Shown here one piece after another: positions 16,867 to 25,109 of a stretch of DNA of 64,000 bases. The notes beneath the pieces were generated by a model. The model was not told the DNA's origin, made no database searches, and saw only the letters and a program-made list of their open reading frames with translations. Made by a program: the position numbers and the translations under genes. The stretch comes from an uncultured Bacteroidia bacterium. Its GTDB lineage: Bacteria; Bacteroidota; Bacteroidia; Bacteroidales; CAJPTX01. The DNA lies in contig CAMXWF010000003.1 in NCBI GenBank assembly GCA_947252645.1, positions 62,001-126,000 of the forward strand. The letters run 5' to 3'. Position 1 is the first letter of the stretch. Each line of letters starts with the position of its first letter.

Positions 16867-17160
16867 CTAGCTTCGCAAGAGGCCGATGCACACATCGATT
16901 TCGTGCAGGGCATCGCGTAGTAGGTATTTGGCGGCCTTGGCGTCGCTGGAGCCTGGGCCAAAGGCCACGGCGGCCTTCGCTACCTGCAGACCCTGCTCCG
17001 CCTCGGCCAGCTTGGCCTCTGCCTGCTTACGCAAGGACTCCGACTGCTTGAGCTGCTCTTGGGTATGCGCCAACTTCTCCAACACGCTCTGGTAGGCCGC
17101 CAGCAGTTTTCCCACCGACTCCCCCAGGCTCTTGACCTCTATGTCGAGCGCATCCTCCAT
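16867..17160 (-). CDS. Small coiled-coil protein upstream of zapA
   Basis: A 97-residue acidic, Lys/Glu/Gln-rich protein. Residues about 5-65 are strongly heptad-like (KLLAAYQSVLEKLAHTQ, then QLKQSESLRKQAEAKLAEAE), indicating a long coiled coil. The tail (residues 76-97, KYLLRDALHEIDVCIGLLR) is predicted helical. Its position immediately before zapA, in the same orientation and 18-33 bases away, suggests a partner in division-ring assembly in the manner of ZapB, but no diagnostic motif proves this. It is the first gene after a strong promoter at 17200-17230. Confidence 0.7.
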   Translation of the reverse strand: MEDALDIEVKSLGESVGKLLAAYQSVLEKLAHTQEQLKQSESLRKQAEAKLAEAEQGLQVAKAAVAFGPGSSDAKAAKYLLRDALHEIDVCIGLLRS

Positions 17161-17199
17161 GGCACCAAGCCTCTCCTATCCCTAGCGTTGTTCCCAAGA

Positions 17200-17230
17200 C
17201 AAAGGTAGCAAATTGCCCTTTGTCAGCAAA
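17200..17230 (-). promoter_or_regulatory. Promoter of the coiled-coil/zapA operon
   Basis: Minus strand: TTTG (17230-17227), 19 bases, then TACCTTTG (17207-17200). Both boxes match the Bacteroidota consensus TTTG-N19-21-TAnnTTTG, making this one of the two best promoters of the window. The start codon is about 40 bases downstream. Confidence 0.8.
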
Positions 17231-17303
17231 ATTCCCGTTTTTGGCCGCTTGGTTCGGCTGTTGGTTGGGCGTGCTAGGCCGCCCCTACTCCACCATCCCT
17301 GGG

Positions 17304-17936
17304 CTACTTACGCCCATAGTCTGCCGGGATCTCTCCCCAGTCCTTGGTGCGCCACTTGTAGAGGGGGTTGTCCCAATGGTGTTGCTGGAGCCATTTCTCG
17401 GCTCGCTGCACGAGGGCGCGCAGGGGAGCGTTGTTGGGCGTTGGGGGCATTGCGGTGTTGGCCTTCTTATGGCGTACCCAGGAGAGGGCCGTGATGCTAT
17501 CGGAATAGATGGGGTAGGTGTGTAGGGCTGGATTCTCAGCCTGGGAGAGCAGGGCAATGGCGTGAACAAGGGCTAGGAACTCCCCCACGTTGTTGGTAGT
17601 GTCGGGGAAGGGGCCCATGGCAAAGATGACTTGCCGGGTATCGGTCACCACGCCCCGATACTCCATGGTGCCTGTTTTCATGTTGCAGGCGGCATCGACG
17701 GCCACGGAGGGTAGCACGGGCTTCACGCCTGCTGTGAGCCAGCGCGGCGCAGTGGGGGCGTGTGGGGGGACAAAGGGCTTTGCATAGGCCTGCTTGGCCT
17801 CCTCGAGGGTGGCATAGCCTCGGTACTGGGCCCCGGGGAAGCCATCCACTTGGGCCTTACAATCCGCCCAGCTGGCATAGACACCTGGTGTGAGCCCTTT
17901 CCAGACCACATAGTACTTTTTCGCCCGCTGCACCAT
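17304..17936 (-). CDS. rnhA: Ribonuclease HI with viroplasmin-like N-terminal domain
   Basis: Degrades the RNA strand of RNA-DNA hybrids. From the ATG at 17936 the 210-residue protein begins with a caulimovirus viroplasmin/RNase H N-terminal domain (KYYVVWKGLTPGVYASWADC, then YRGYATLEEA, residues 5-50), a hybrid-binding module. The RNase H core follows with its acidic residues in SVAVDAACN, NNVGEFLAL and PIYSDSITAL, and a last Asp in the final residues (IPADYGRK). The frame extends upstream into tonB in another reading; the start after that stop is chosen because the viroplasmin domain begins there. It is 4 bases from tonB and may be co-transcribed. Confidence 0.92.
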   Translation of the reverse strand: MVQRAKKYYVVWKGLTPGVYASWADCKAQVDGFPGAQYRGYATLEEAKQAYAKPFVPPHAPTAPRWLTAGVKPVLPSVAVDAACNMKTGTMEYRGVVTDTRQVIFAMGPFPDTTNNVGEFLALVHAIALLSQAENPALHTYPIYSDSITALSWVRHKKANTAMPPTPNNAPLRALVQRAEKWLQQHHWDNPLYKWRTKDWGEIPADYGRK

Positions 17937-17940
17937 GGCC

Positions 17941-18762
17941 CTACTGCTTGAGCTGGAAGATGTAGGTAATGCTCCCCACCTGCTGTTCTGGGGCATTGCT
18001 GTCGGTGTCGAAGGAAGCTTGCAGCGCGGCCTGTCGGGCCACCTGCAGGAGGGCATTGTCGAAGGTAGTGCTACCGGGCTGCCCGGCCTCCGCCCGCACC
18101 ACTCGGCCCTGACGATTGACCCATACCTTCACCACCACCTTTCCGCCCTTCTGCTTGGGGTAACTTGGCAGGGGCAAACTCAATGCGCCCCTAGCCCCCA
18201 GGCTATAGCTAATGCCGTGGGCATCCTGCCCTGCGCCCTTGGAGCCCTGACCCTGCCCAAGCCCCGCTGCCCCTGTATAGCTAGATGAGGGGTCGCCCTG
18301 CTGGCCAGGGGTGTTTCCTAGTCCACTGCCCTGCTGCTGCGAGCTATTGCCCTGCGCGTGTCCCGGGAAGAGTGCGTCCTTGTCTACCTGGGGTACTGGA
18401 GGTTTTGTTGGCTCTGGGGGTGGTGTCTCCTGTTTTTCCTGTGGCTTAGGTCGGTGCGTTGGCTTGGGGACAGGGATGGAGGGAGCCTCTTCAAAATCTT
18501 GAGTCAAGGGTTCTACCTGCTGGCGTGTCTGGGTCCTGCGGGGTGCTGGAGCAGCCGTGGGGCCTCCTTGTCCGCCCGCGGTGGGCTCTCCAAACGATAC
18601 GGCTATCCCCTCCTCCCCCGGTAGGGGCAGGGGGGTAGAGAAGCCAAAATAGAACAGGATGAACAGCAGCAAGAGCTGCAGGAGCAGGGTAGCCAACAAG
18701 GCCCAGCGTTGCGCCGATTTGTCGCTGTCGCCCCAAGTGTATTTGACCGACTCGTAGCCCAA
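17941..18762 (-). CDS. tonB: TonB-family energy transducer
   Basis: Carries proton-motive energy from ExbB-ExbD to outer-membrane receptors. The 273-residue protein has a short cytoplasmic head, one membrane helix (WALLATLLLQLLLLFILFYF, residues 20-39), a Pro/Gln-rich periplasmic spacer with PEPTKPPVPQ and Gly/Gln-rich parts (about 60-170), and a C-terminal TonB fold (about 185-273, SLPLPSYPKQKGGKVVVKVW, then VNRQGRVVRAEAG). It is the third gene of exbB-exbD-tonB, with a gap of 22 bases to exbD. The C-terminal domain differs clearly from those of the two TonB proteins at 59.9-62.2 kb, so it is probably the transducer dedicated to this ExbBD pair. Confidence 0.88.
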   Translation of the reverse strand: MGYESVKYTWGDSDKSAQRWALLATLLLQLLLLFILFYFGFSTPLPLPGEEGIAVSFGEPTAGGQGGPTAAPAPRRTQTRQQVEPLTQDFEEAPSIPVPKPTHRPKPQEKQETPPPEPTKPPVPQVDKDALFPGHAQGNSSQQQGSGLGNTPGQQGDPSSSYTGAAGLGQGQGSKGAGQDAHGISYSLGARGALSLPLPSYPKQKGGKVVVKVWVNRQGRVVRAEAGQPGSTTFDNALLQVARQAALQASFDTDSNAPEQQVGSITYIFQLKQ

Positions 18763-18784
18763 AGCCCTGTTGGTTGTAACCCGT

Positions 18785-19183
18785 CTACCTATCGAGGGGA
18801 GCAGTGGCCAAGATGAGCTTGTAGCGGTTGTCCTTGGCGATGTTCATGACCTTGACGACGGCCTCCATGGGCACACTTCTATCCACGTGGAGGGAGATGG
18901 TAGGCTCTGCTTCGTGGGCCAGCTTGCGCTGGAGGTAGCCCTCCATCTGCCCTATCGGCACGGGGGTTTGCTCCACATAATAGGCTAGGTCGCGGGTGAT
19001 GCTCACGGTGGTAATAGCTTGGGCCGAGGTCTGGCTGTTGCTCTGGGGTAGCAGGAGCTTGAGGGCATTGGGGGCTACCAGGGTGGAGGTGACCATGAAA
19101 AAGATGAGGAGCAGGAAGACGATGTCGGTCATCGATGACATCTGGAAGGTGGCCTCTGCCCCCGTATGGCGCTTGAGTTTCAT
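18785..19183 (-). CDS. exbD: Biopolymer transport protein ExbD
   Basis: Inner-membrane partner of ExbB in the proton-driven motor that energises TonB. The 132-residue protein has a cytoplasmic start (MKLKRHTGAEATFQMSSMTD), a single membrane helix (IVFLLLIFFMVTSTLV) preceded by the family's essential Asp in SMTDIVFLL, and a periplasmic domain to the end. Length and layout are normal for ExbD/TolR. It lies 11 bases after exbB and before tonB. Confidence 0.93.
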   Translation of the reverse strand: MKLKRHTGAEATFQMSSMTDIVFLLLIFFMVTSTLVAPNALKLLLPQSNSQTSAQAITTVSITRDLAYYVEQTPVPIGQMEGYLQRKLAHEAEPTISLHVDRSVPMEAVVKVMNIAKDNRYKLILATAPLDR

Positions 19184-19194
19184 GGGGTGGGCAG

Positions 19195-19875
19195 CTATTT
19201 CATTGGCTCGTTGAGCAGATCCATGAACTCCAGGGAGTTGGCCTCCATCTGGAAGACCACCCTGTCGATTCTGGCCACGAGGAAGTTGTAGCCAAAGTAG
19301 GCCAGGATACCGACGATGAGACCCGCGACTGTGGTGACCATGGCCGTATAAATGCCGCTGGAGAGCAGCCCCACATCGATGTTGTTGCCCGCCATGGACA
19401 TGTCGTAGAAGGCCTGAATCATCCCGGTCACGGTGCCGAGGAAGCCTATCATGGGTCCTCCGCCCGAGACCGTGGCCAACATGGGCAAGCCTCGTTCGAG
19501 CTTGGCCACCTCTAGGTTGCCCACATTCTCAATCGCCGTGTTCAGATCGGCCATCGGGCGGCCGATGCGCTCGATCCCCTTGGCGATCATATTTGAGACG
19601 GGGCTTTTCTGGGTGTGGCAGAGCTCCAAGGCCGCCTCGATCTTATCGTCGATGATGTACTCCCGGATGCGGTTCATGAAGTTCTGGTCGATCCGCGAGG
19701 CTCTTCGGATAGCTATGTAGCGCTCGAAGAAAATGTACATCGACAGCAACCACAGCAGCACCAAGGGTATCATCAACCAGCCACCCTTGACGGCCATGTC
19801 CCACAGGCTCATATCGATGCTACCAGCTGCTGCAGTCACCGCCGAGCTGTCTATCGTGATTTGTAGTAGCTCCAT
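19195..19875 (-). CDS. exbB: MotA/TolQ/ExbB proton channel protein
   Basis: Forms the pentameric proton channel of the TonB motor. The 226-residue protein has a first membrane helix (GWLMIPLVLLWLLSMYIFF), a cytoplasmic loop (about 60-125), and two further helices in the conserved block GGGPMIGFLGTVTGMIQAF and YTAMVTTVAGLIVGILAYF, which holds the Thr residues lining the channel. First gene of exbB-exbD-tonB; a promoter box lies 27 bases upstream. Start ATG at 19875. Confidence 0.93.
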   Translation of the reverse strand: MELLQITIDSSAVTAAAGSIDMSLWDMAVKGGWLMIPLVLLWLLSMYIFFERYIAIRRASRIDQNFMNRIREYIIDDKIEAALELCHTQKSPVSNMIAKGIERIGRPMADLNTAIENVGNLEVAKLERGLPMLATVSGGGPMIGFLGTVTGMIQAFYDMSMAGNNIDVGLLSSGIYTAMVTTVAGLIVGILAYFGYNFLVARIDRVVFQMEANSLEFMDLLNEPMK

Positions 19876-19901
19876 CCTATCCTAGTGTGCTTGTGTCTCC
19901 G

Positions 19902-19909
19902 CAAAGGTA
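19902..19909 (-). promoter_or_regulatory. -7 promoter box of exbB-exbD-tonB
   Basis: TACCTTTG on the minus strand, 27 bases before the exbB ATG, implying a very short leader. No clear -33 TTTG is seen. Confidence 0.6.
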
Positions 19910-20481
19910 GCCAAATCCAATAAATCTCCAGGGGTCTATGCGCAAGAGCCATTAGCGTTTACCTAGTCGCAGGGCAATAGCGCAAAGCCGACATGGGACA
20001 GTATGCCCCATGCGCCACCTTGGCTCGCGCGTAGAGCAGCGCGATTTCGCCCCCACAGACCACGCTTGGGAATGCCCTCGTGTGTAGGCGCCTATTGCCT
20101 GCCAGAGCGTAGCAGGAGTCATGACACCAACGCCCCTCCGCCCATCCCATCAAGCGCTCTCCACAAGGCTTGCGACCTACCTACACAAAATGTGGCCCTG
20201 GCAGTAGGCACCCCAGGCAGTTCCCGCCCGCGGCCTACCTCCGCATTCCATTCCGCACTCCTACCCCGACCCCAGTTTTACTGCGGGGTATGGTACTTGG
20301 GATGTATTACCAATGGGTATATCACGCCAAGCAGCCACCTGACTGCCATTGACTGCGATATACGCCATGCCTGCCTGCTGGCCGGACTCAGGGTAAGGGC
20401 TAAAGAGCCCCTGGTAGTTTCCGAGCCTCGTTACAGTCCGCAGGCAGCCATACAGGCATTGAGGGGGAGGCCCAACGTCTC
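19910..20481 (-). other. Intergenic region without recognisable gene
   Basis: About 570 bases between the exbB promoter and the end of the lolD-type gene. Open frames crossing it, the longest on the plus strand from 20003, have no recognisable domain and run on into antisense of the ABC gene. Weak hairpins occur (CATGGG against CCCATG near 19992-20011, and GGGCT against AGCCC near 20397-20412). I find no tRNA, riboswitch or clear terminator. Confidence 0.5.
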
Positions 20482-21153
20482 CTATTCCATTTCCACGATG
20501 GCCCCATCGGCCATGTGGACCACCACGTCGGCCAGGGCGGCTAGGTCCTCATCGTGGGTGACCACGACGAAGGTTTTGCCCAAGGTGTCGCGCAGGTGGA
20601 GGAACATGGCGTAGAGATCGGCCCTATTGGCTGAGTCCAGATTGCCCGTGGGCTCGTCGGCTAGGATGAGGGGCGGGTCATTGGCTAGTGCCCTACAGAC
20701 AGCCACGCGCTGCTGCTCGCCACCCGAAAGCGTACTGGGCTTGTGGTGCGCGCGGGGCGTGAGGCCAAAAGTATCCAGGAGGTCCCCTGCCCGCTGCTTG
20801 GCCCTGGCCATGGATTCACCCCTTATGAGCAAAGGCATGCACACATTCTCCAGCGCGGTGAACTCTGGCAGCAGGTAGTGGAACTGAAAGACAAAGCCTA
20901 TGCGCTCATTACGGAAGCGGGCCTTGGCGCGAGCCGAGAGCTTTGTCACGTCCTGTCCCTGCACCAGCACCTGTCCCTGGTCGGGGGCCAGCAGGGTGCC
21001 GATGATTTGTAGCAGCGTGGTTTTGCCTGCGCCGCTGGGGCCCACGATGGCCACCAAGGCCTGCGTAGGCACCTGAAGGCCTATTCCCTTGAGTACCTCC
21101 AGCTGGCCATAGTGCTTCGTGATGGCATGCGCCTCCAATATCACGTTGGCCAT
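20482..21153 (-). CDS. lolD: ABC transporter ATP-binding protein, LolD type
   Basis: ATPase of an ABC exporter of the MacB/LolD/FtsE group. The 223-residue protein has Walker A GPSGAGKTTLL (about residue 39), Q-loop FVFQFHYLLPEFTALENV, signature LSGGEQQRVAV (about 143) and Walker B PLILADEPTGNLDS, with the switch His in VVVTHDEDLA. The FQFHYLLPEFTALENVCMPLL stretch is typical of LolD, which powers lipoprotein release from the inner membrane. The partner permease is not adjacent, which is common in this phylum. It starts 5 bases after the pyk stop, so it shares the pyk transcript. Confidence 0.85.
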   Translation of the reverse strand: MANVILEAHAITKHYGQLEVLKGIGLQVPTQALVAIVGPSGAGKTTLLQIIGTLLAPDQGQVLVQGQDVTKLSARAKARFRNERIGFVFQFHYLLPEFTALENVCMPLLIRGESMARAKQRAGDLLDTFGLTPRAHHKPSTLSGGEQQRVAVCRALANDPPLILADEPTGNLDSANRADLYAMFLHLRDTLGKTFVVVTHDEDLAALADVVVHMADGAIVEME

Positions 21154-21158
21154 AGCCC

Positions 21159-22598
21159 CTACTCTCCGAAGTTACCATGTGGGTTGGGCACAGCGAGGAT
21201 ATTGCGTACCTCGCCTATTTCCATGAACGAGGCGCCATTGCTTGGCCCAAAACTGCCGCCCACCACCAGGATCAGGTCCATGGGTTTTACCTTTTCCTGG
21301 GTGAGTAGCATGTGGATAGACTCCACCAGGAACATGTCGCGCGTGGAGTTGCGCTTGACGTAGTAGGCCTCCACCCCGTAGGTGAGCGCGAGCTGCGGCA
21401 TCACCTCCTCCCGGTAGCACATGGCGTAGATAGGCACACGTCCCCGGTATGCCGCGATGTAGCGTGCGGTACGTCCGCTAAGGGTGTCGAGTACTATCGC
21501 CTTGATGGGCATGGCCCTACAGGCATCCACGGCGGCATGCGAAAGCGTCTCTGTGATCACATTTTTGACTCGGTGCATCTTGAGGGTGTGGAGCGGCTGC
21601 AGATGGCTCTCAATCTCGGTAGCGATCCGCTCCATGGTGCGTACGGCCTGCACGGGGTACTGTCCGTAGGCCGTCTCGCCGCTCAACATGATGGCATCGG
21701 CCCGCTGGTAGATGGCACTAGCCACATCGCTGATCTCCGCCCGCGTAGGCCGTGGGTTCTCGATCATCGAGTGGAGCATCTGCGTGGCGATGATCACTGG
21801 CTTCTTGCTCTCTATGCACTTGCGCACGATCATCCGCTGCACCTCTGGAACCTGCTCCTCGGGTATCTCTATCCCCAAGTCGCCGCGCGCCACCATGACC
21901 CCGTAGGTGACATCAAGGATCTGGTCGATATTATCCACACCCTGCTGATTCTCTATCTTGGCTATGATTTTCGCCTTGCTCCCCGCGGCCGACAGCAACG
22001 CCTGTACCTCCTGTACATCCTGCGCGGTGCGCACGAAGGAATGCGCCACGAAGTCCACGTGTTTCTGGGCCGCCATTTCGAGGAAAAGCTTATCCTTCTG
22101 GCTCACCGCGGGCAAGTCCAGCACCACATTGGGCACATTGACGCTTTTACGATTCTTGATTTCCCCGGCACTCTGCGGGAAGCATACCAACGCCTCTCCC
22201 TCCTTGGCCGTGACCACGAGCTCTAAGTCTCCATCGTCTATCAGCAGAGAGCTGCCCAGAGGCACCTGCTCGGCAAAATGGACCATGCTGACATAGAGCG
22301 TGTTGCCCTCGGAGGCGCCTTCGGGGTCGCCCACCACGCGTAGCGGCTTACCCACCTCCGCCTGGAGTGCCGTTCCCCGGGAGGAGGTTCGGACCTCAGG
22401 GCCCTTGGTGTCCACGAGGATTCCTATGTCGGGCGCCACGCTGCGCACCACGTCGATCAGCCGTGCGGCCTGCTCTGGATTCTGGTGGGCCGAGTTGAGC
22501 CGCACCACGTTCATCCCGCTGCGATAGAGCTCTCGGAGAAAGTCTGCATTCCCCCGCAGATCTGATATCGTTGCTACTATCTTTGTTTTCTTGGTCAT
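21159..22598 (-). CDS. pyk: Pyruvate kinase
   Basis: Makes pyruvate and ATP from phosphoenolpyruvate and ADP in glycolysis. The 479-residue protein begins KTKIVATISDLRGNADFL and has NVVRLNSAHQ (substrate Arg), DTKGPEVRT, the catalytic Lys region AKIENQQGVDNID, MVARGDLGIEIP (metal-binding Glu and Asp), PVIIATQMLHSM and ETAYGQYPVQAV. The C-terminal allosteric domain is complete and ends near VPNPHGNFGE. The promoter box is 46 bases upstream. The ABC ATPase gene follows after 5 bases. Confidence 0.96.
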   Translation of the reverse strand: MTKKTKIVATISDLRGNADFLRELYRSGMNVVRLNSAHQNPEQAARLIDVVRSVAPDIGILVDTKGPEVRTSSRGTALQAEVGKPLRVVGDPEGASEGNTLYVSMVHFAEQVPLGSSLLIDDGDLELVVTAKEGEALVCFPQSAGEIKNRKSVNVPNVVLDLPAVSQKDKLFLEMAAQKHVDFVAHSFVRTAQDVQEVQALLSAAGSKAKIIAKIENQQGVDNIDQILDVTYGVMVARGDLGIEIPEEQVPEVQRMIVRKCIESKKPVIIATQMLHSMIENPRPTRAEISDVASAIYQRADAIMLSGETAYGQYPVQAVRTMERIATEIESHLQPLHTLKMHRVKNVITETLSHAAVDACRAMPIKAIVLDTLSGRTARYIAAYRGRVPIYAMCYREEVMPQLALTYGVEAYYVKRNSTRDMFLVESIHMLLTQEKVKPMDLILVVGGSFGPSNGASFMEIGEVRNILAVPNPHGNFGE

Positions 22599-22643
22599 CT
22601 ACTTCACGCTCTCGCCCCATCCCGTATACCAGATGGAGACCCA

Positions 22644-22651
22644 CAAAGGTA
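22644..22651 (-). promoter_or_regulatory. -7 promoter box of pyk
   Basis: TACCTTTG on the minus strand, 46 bases before the pyk start codon. No convincing -33 box. Confidence 0.6.
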
Positions 22652-22804
22652 GAGATAGGGCGTGAATATACGGCTACACCGACGTGAACCCGTGACCCCA
22701 ACGGCTCCGCCGGCAACGAATCGAGTCGCCATCACAGCCGCCCCCCTCGGCATGGCAACAACCTCGCTTGCAAGGCCGCTGCCGCCCGTCAGGCGACACG
22801 CGCT

Positions 22805-23818
22805 CTAATCCGCCTGGTGTAGGCAGCCTAGGAAGTCCTTCACCATGCTGGCTGCGCCCACCACGAAGGGCGTTCGCTGGTGGATGGTGGTGGGCTTCAG
22901 ATCTAGTATGCGGTTCGTACCGTCGGTGGCGACTCCCCCGGCCTGCTCGGCCACCATGGCGATGGGGTTACACTCGTAGAGAAGCCGCAGCTTCCCCTTT
23001 GGAGATGATGCCGTGGGCGGGTAGAGGTAGATGCCCCCCTTGAGCAGATTGCGGTGGAAATCGGCTACCAGCGAGCCTATATAGCGTCCCTTGTAGGGCC
23101 TGCCCGACGCCTTGTCCTCTACCTGGCAGTAGCGCACGTAGTCCTGATAGCCCTTCGGGATGTGGACGTAATAGCCCTCGTTGATGCTGTAGATCTGGCC
23201 GTTGCTCGGCGTGTGGATGTCTGGATGCGAGAGGCAGAACTCGCCGATCCCGGGGTCGAGCGTAAAGCCGTTGACCCCGTGGCCGGTGGTATAGACCAAC
23301 ATCGTGGAGCTGCCGTAGATCACGTAGCCGGCGGCCACTTGGTCGCGCCCAGGCTGCAAAAAGTCCTCCTGCGAAGGCCGCTCCCCGCGGGGGGTGAGAC
23401 GGCGATAGACGCTGAAAATCGTCCCGATGGAAACGTTCACATCGATGTTCGACGATCCGTCCAGGGGATCCATGCAGATCAGGTAATTGCCGTTTTCCGC
23501 CAAGTCGGAATTGAACTGCACCACCTCCTGGTTTTCCTCTGAGCATATCCCGCAGCACTCCCCGCTATTGCGCAAGGCCTGGGTAAATTGCTCGTTGGCC
23601 AGCACATCGAGCTTTTTCTGGTCTTCCCCCTGCACGTTAACCGTACCCGCTTCCCCCAAAATGTCCACCAGGCCTGCCTTGTTGACCTTCTGGTTCACCA
23701 CCTTAGCCGCCACAGCCAGGTGGTAGAGCAAGCGTGAGAACTCCCCCGTAGCAAACGGAAAATCCGCCTGCTTATCCATGATGAACTGATTCAAGGTTAC
23801 GATGCCAGGTGCCGCCAT
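22805..23818 (-). CDS. fbp: Fructose-1,6-bisphosphatase, class I
   Basis: Gluconeogenic enzyme removing the 1-phosphate of fructose-1,6-bisphosphate. From the ATG at 23818 (MAAPGIVTLNQFI) the protein has 337 residues, the normal class I length. The metal site is in MDPLDGSSNIDVNVSIGTIF; the substrate regions GRYIGSLVADFHRNLLKGGIYLYP (read as two adjoining motifs) and LLYECNPIAMVAEQAGG are present. An upstream Met in the open frame would run through the promoter box and is rejected. It is the opposite glycolytic step to pyk's direction, but both are separately promoted here. Confidence 0.96.
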   Translation of the reverse strand: MAAPGIVTLNQFIMDKQADFPFATGEFSRLLYHLAVAAKVVNQKVNKAGLVDILGEAGTVNVQGEDQKKLDVLANEQFTQALRNSGECCGICSEENQEVVQFNSDLAENGNYLICMDPLDGSSNIDVNVSIGTIFSVYRRLTPRGERPSQEDFLQPGRDQVAAGYVIYGSSTMLVYTTGHGVNGFTLDPGIGEFCLSHPDIHTPSNGQIYSINEGYYVHIPKGYQDYVRYCQVEDKASGRPYKGRYIGSLVADFHRNLLKGGIYLYPPTASSPKGKLRLLYECNPIAMVAEQAGGVATDGTNRILDLKPTTIHQRTPFVVGAASMVKDFLGCLHQAD

Positions 23819-23850
23819 TCTTGACCTCCCCAAAAATTTTAAGCCTATTC

Positions 23851-23858
23851 CAAAGGTA
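23851..23858 (-). promoter_or_regulatory. -7 promoter box of fbp
   Basis: TACCTTTG on the minus strand, 33 bases before the fbp ATG; a weak -33 candidate (ATTG, minus strand, about 23879-23882) lies 20 bases away. Confidence 0.6.
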
Positions 23859-24058
23859 GGTATTATTTCTCGTTTGGGCAATCCCCCGCGACTAAATCGT
23901 CTGGTAGCGATGCCCCCACCCCTCCGTCACGACGCTACTTGGTCACCGCAAAAGAGCCTACGCCGCATGTCGAAATAGCAGTGTGGCCAGCGCAACCAGC
24001 ACTTATCTAGCATCGGGGCGCCCCATACATGGCAGCTAGTGCCTAATCCTAATTTCCC

Positions 24059-24066
24059 TACCTTTG
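24059..24066 (+). promoter_or_regulatory. -7 promoter box of the DUF4837-parE operon
   Basis: TACCTTTG on the plus strand, 43 bases before the ATG of the lipoprotein gene. The -33 region has no clear TTTG. Confidence 0.6.
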
Positions 24067-24108
24067 CCGCTGACGCAAGCCGTGCCAGTCGCCGCTTAAC
24101 CGTTCACC

Positions 24109-25104
24109 ATGAATCATCGCCGCATATACCTGATCCTCCCTCTGCTGCTCATGGGGCCTATAGCCTCAAGCCTCTTCGGGTGCGCAAGTAACAGCAACTA
24201 CAAGGCAACCACCCCAAGCGGAGAGCCTGGGCAGGTGCTGGTGGTGGCGGGAGCCGACCTCTCGCGCACGCCCTTGGCCCGGGCACTCGACTCCACGCTG
24301 GGCGGCGAGTACCCTTTTATTCCCCAAGTAGAGCCGACCTTCGACCTCATCTACGCCCCCAACAACAAGTTTACTGGCGTACTCCAAGCGTTCCGCAACA
24401 TCCTCCTGATAAGGCCAGACAGCGCCACCTCGGAGTGCAAATTTTCCACTGCGCGCGACCTGTGGGCTAGCTCCCAGCTGGTCGTTGTGTGCTCAGGCCC
24501 GAGCCTGCAAGCCATGGCGGACTTCGTGGGCGCCAACGGCCAGCAGCTCTGCGGCATGTTCACCCAGATGGAGATGGATCGCTTGAAGGATAATCTCCGG
24601 GCCACCAATAGCAAGGAACTGACAGACTACCTCCACCGCAAGTATGGCCTACGCATGCTCGTGCCAGGCAACATGTCGCGCAGGGTCAACGCCGAGCATT
24701 TCTCTTGGATCTCATTGGAGACGAAGGAGATTAGCCAATCCCTGCTGGTTTACACCACCCCCTACCGTGGCCATTGGCCCACGCGGGACGAGTACGTTGC
24801 GCAGCGCGACAGCGTGACCAAAAAGTGGCTTCCTGGCCCTGTTGAGGGCAGCTACATGATCGTTTCCCCCGTGCTGCCCCCAGAGCTCACCCTCATGCAG
24901 GCGGGGAGAGACACGGTGCTGCGTGTGCGGGGCTTTTGGGACATGCACGGCTACACCATGGGCGGCAGCTTTATCGGGCTTACCGCCCGGAGCCCCCAAG
25001 GCGACTCCCTCATTACCACCGAGGCCTTCCTCTACGCCCCCAGCAAGCATAAGCGCAACTACATGCGCGAGTTGGAGGCCATCGTGCGCACACGGCTCAA
25101 CTAG
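24109..25104 (+). CDS. DUF4837 family lipoprotein
   Basis: Function unknown. The 331-residue product has a signal peptide with lipobox LFGC (lipid-modified Cys near residue 25), so it is anchored in the periplasm or outer membrane. The rest matches the layout of the Bacteroidota family DUF4837: a GEPGQVLVVAG start, a QVEPTFDLIYAPNNKF segment, a central region with LRNRKYGL-like basic stretch, WISLETKEISQSLLVYTTPY, and a GFWDMHGYTMGGSFI segment near the C-terminus. It starts its own transcript and ends 5 bases before parE, which may reflect only shared expression. Confidence 0.85.
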   Translation: MNHRRIYLILPLLLMGPIASSLFGCASNSNYKATTPSGEPGQVLVVAGADLSRTPLARALDSTLGGEYPFIPQVEPTFDLIYAPNNKFTGVLQAFRNILLIRPDSATSECKFSTARDLWASSQLVVVCSGPSLQAMADFVGANGQQLCGMFTQMEMDRLKDNLRATNSKELTDYLHRKYGLRMLVPGNMSRRVNAEHFSWISLETKEISQSLLVYTTPYRGHWPTRDEYVAQRDSVTKKWLPGPVEGSYMIVSPVLPPELTLMQAGRDTVLRVRGFWDMHGYTMGGSFIGLTARSPQGDSLITTEAFLYAPSKHKRNYMRELEAIVRTRLN

Positions 25105-25109
25105 ACACC

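Noticed and set aside
20003..20614. 203-residue plus-strand frame
   Set aside because: No domain, mixed low-complexity composition, and its end runs antisense through the ABC ATPase gene.
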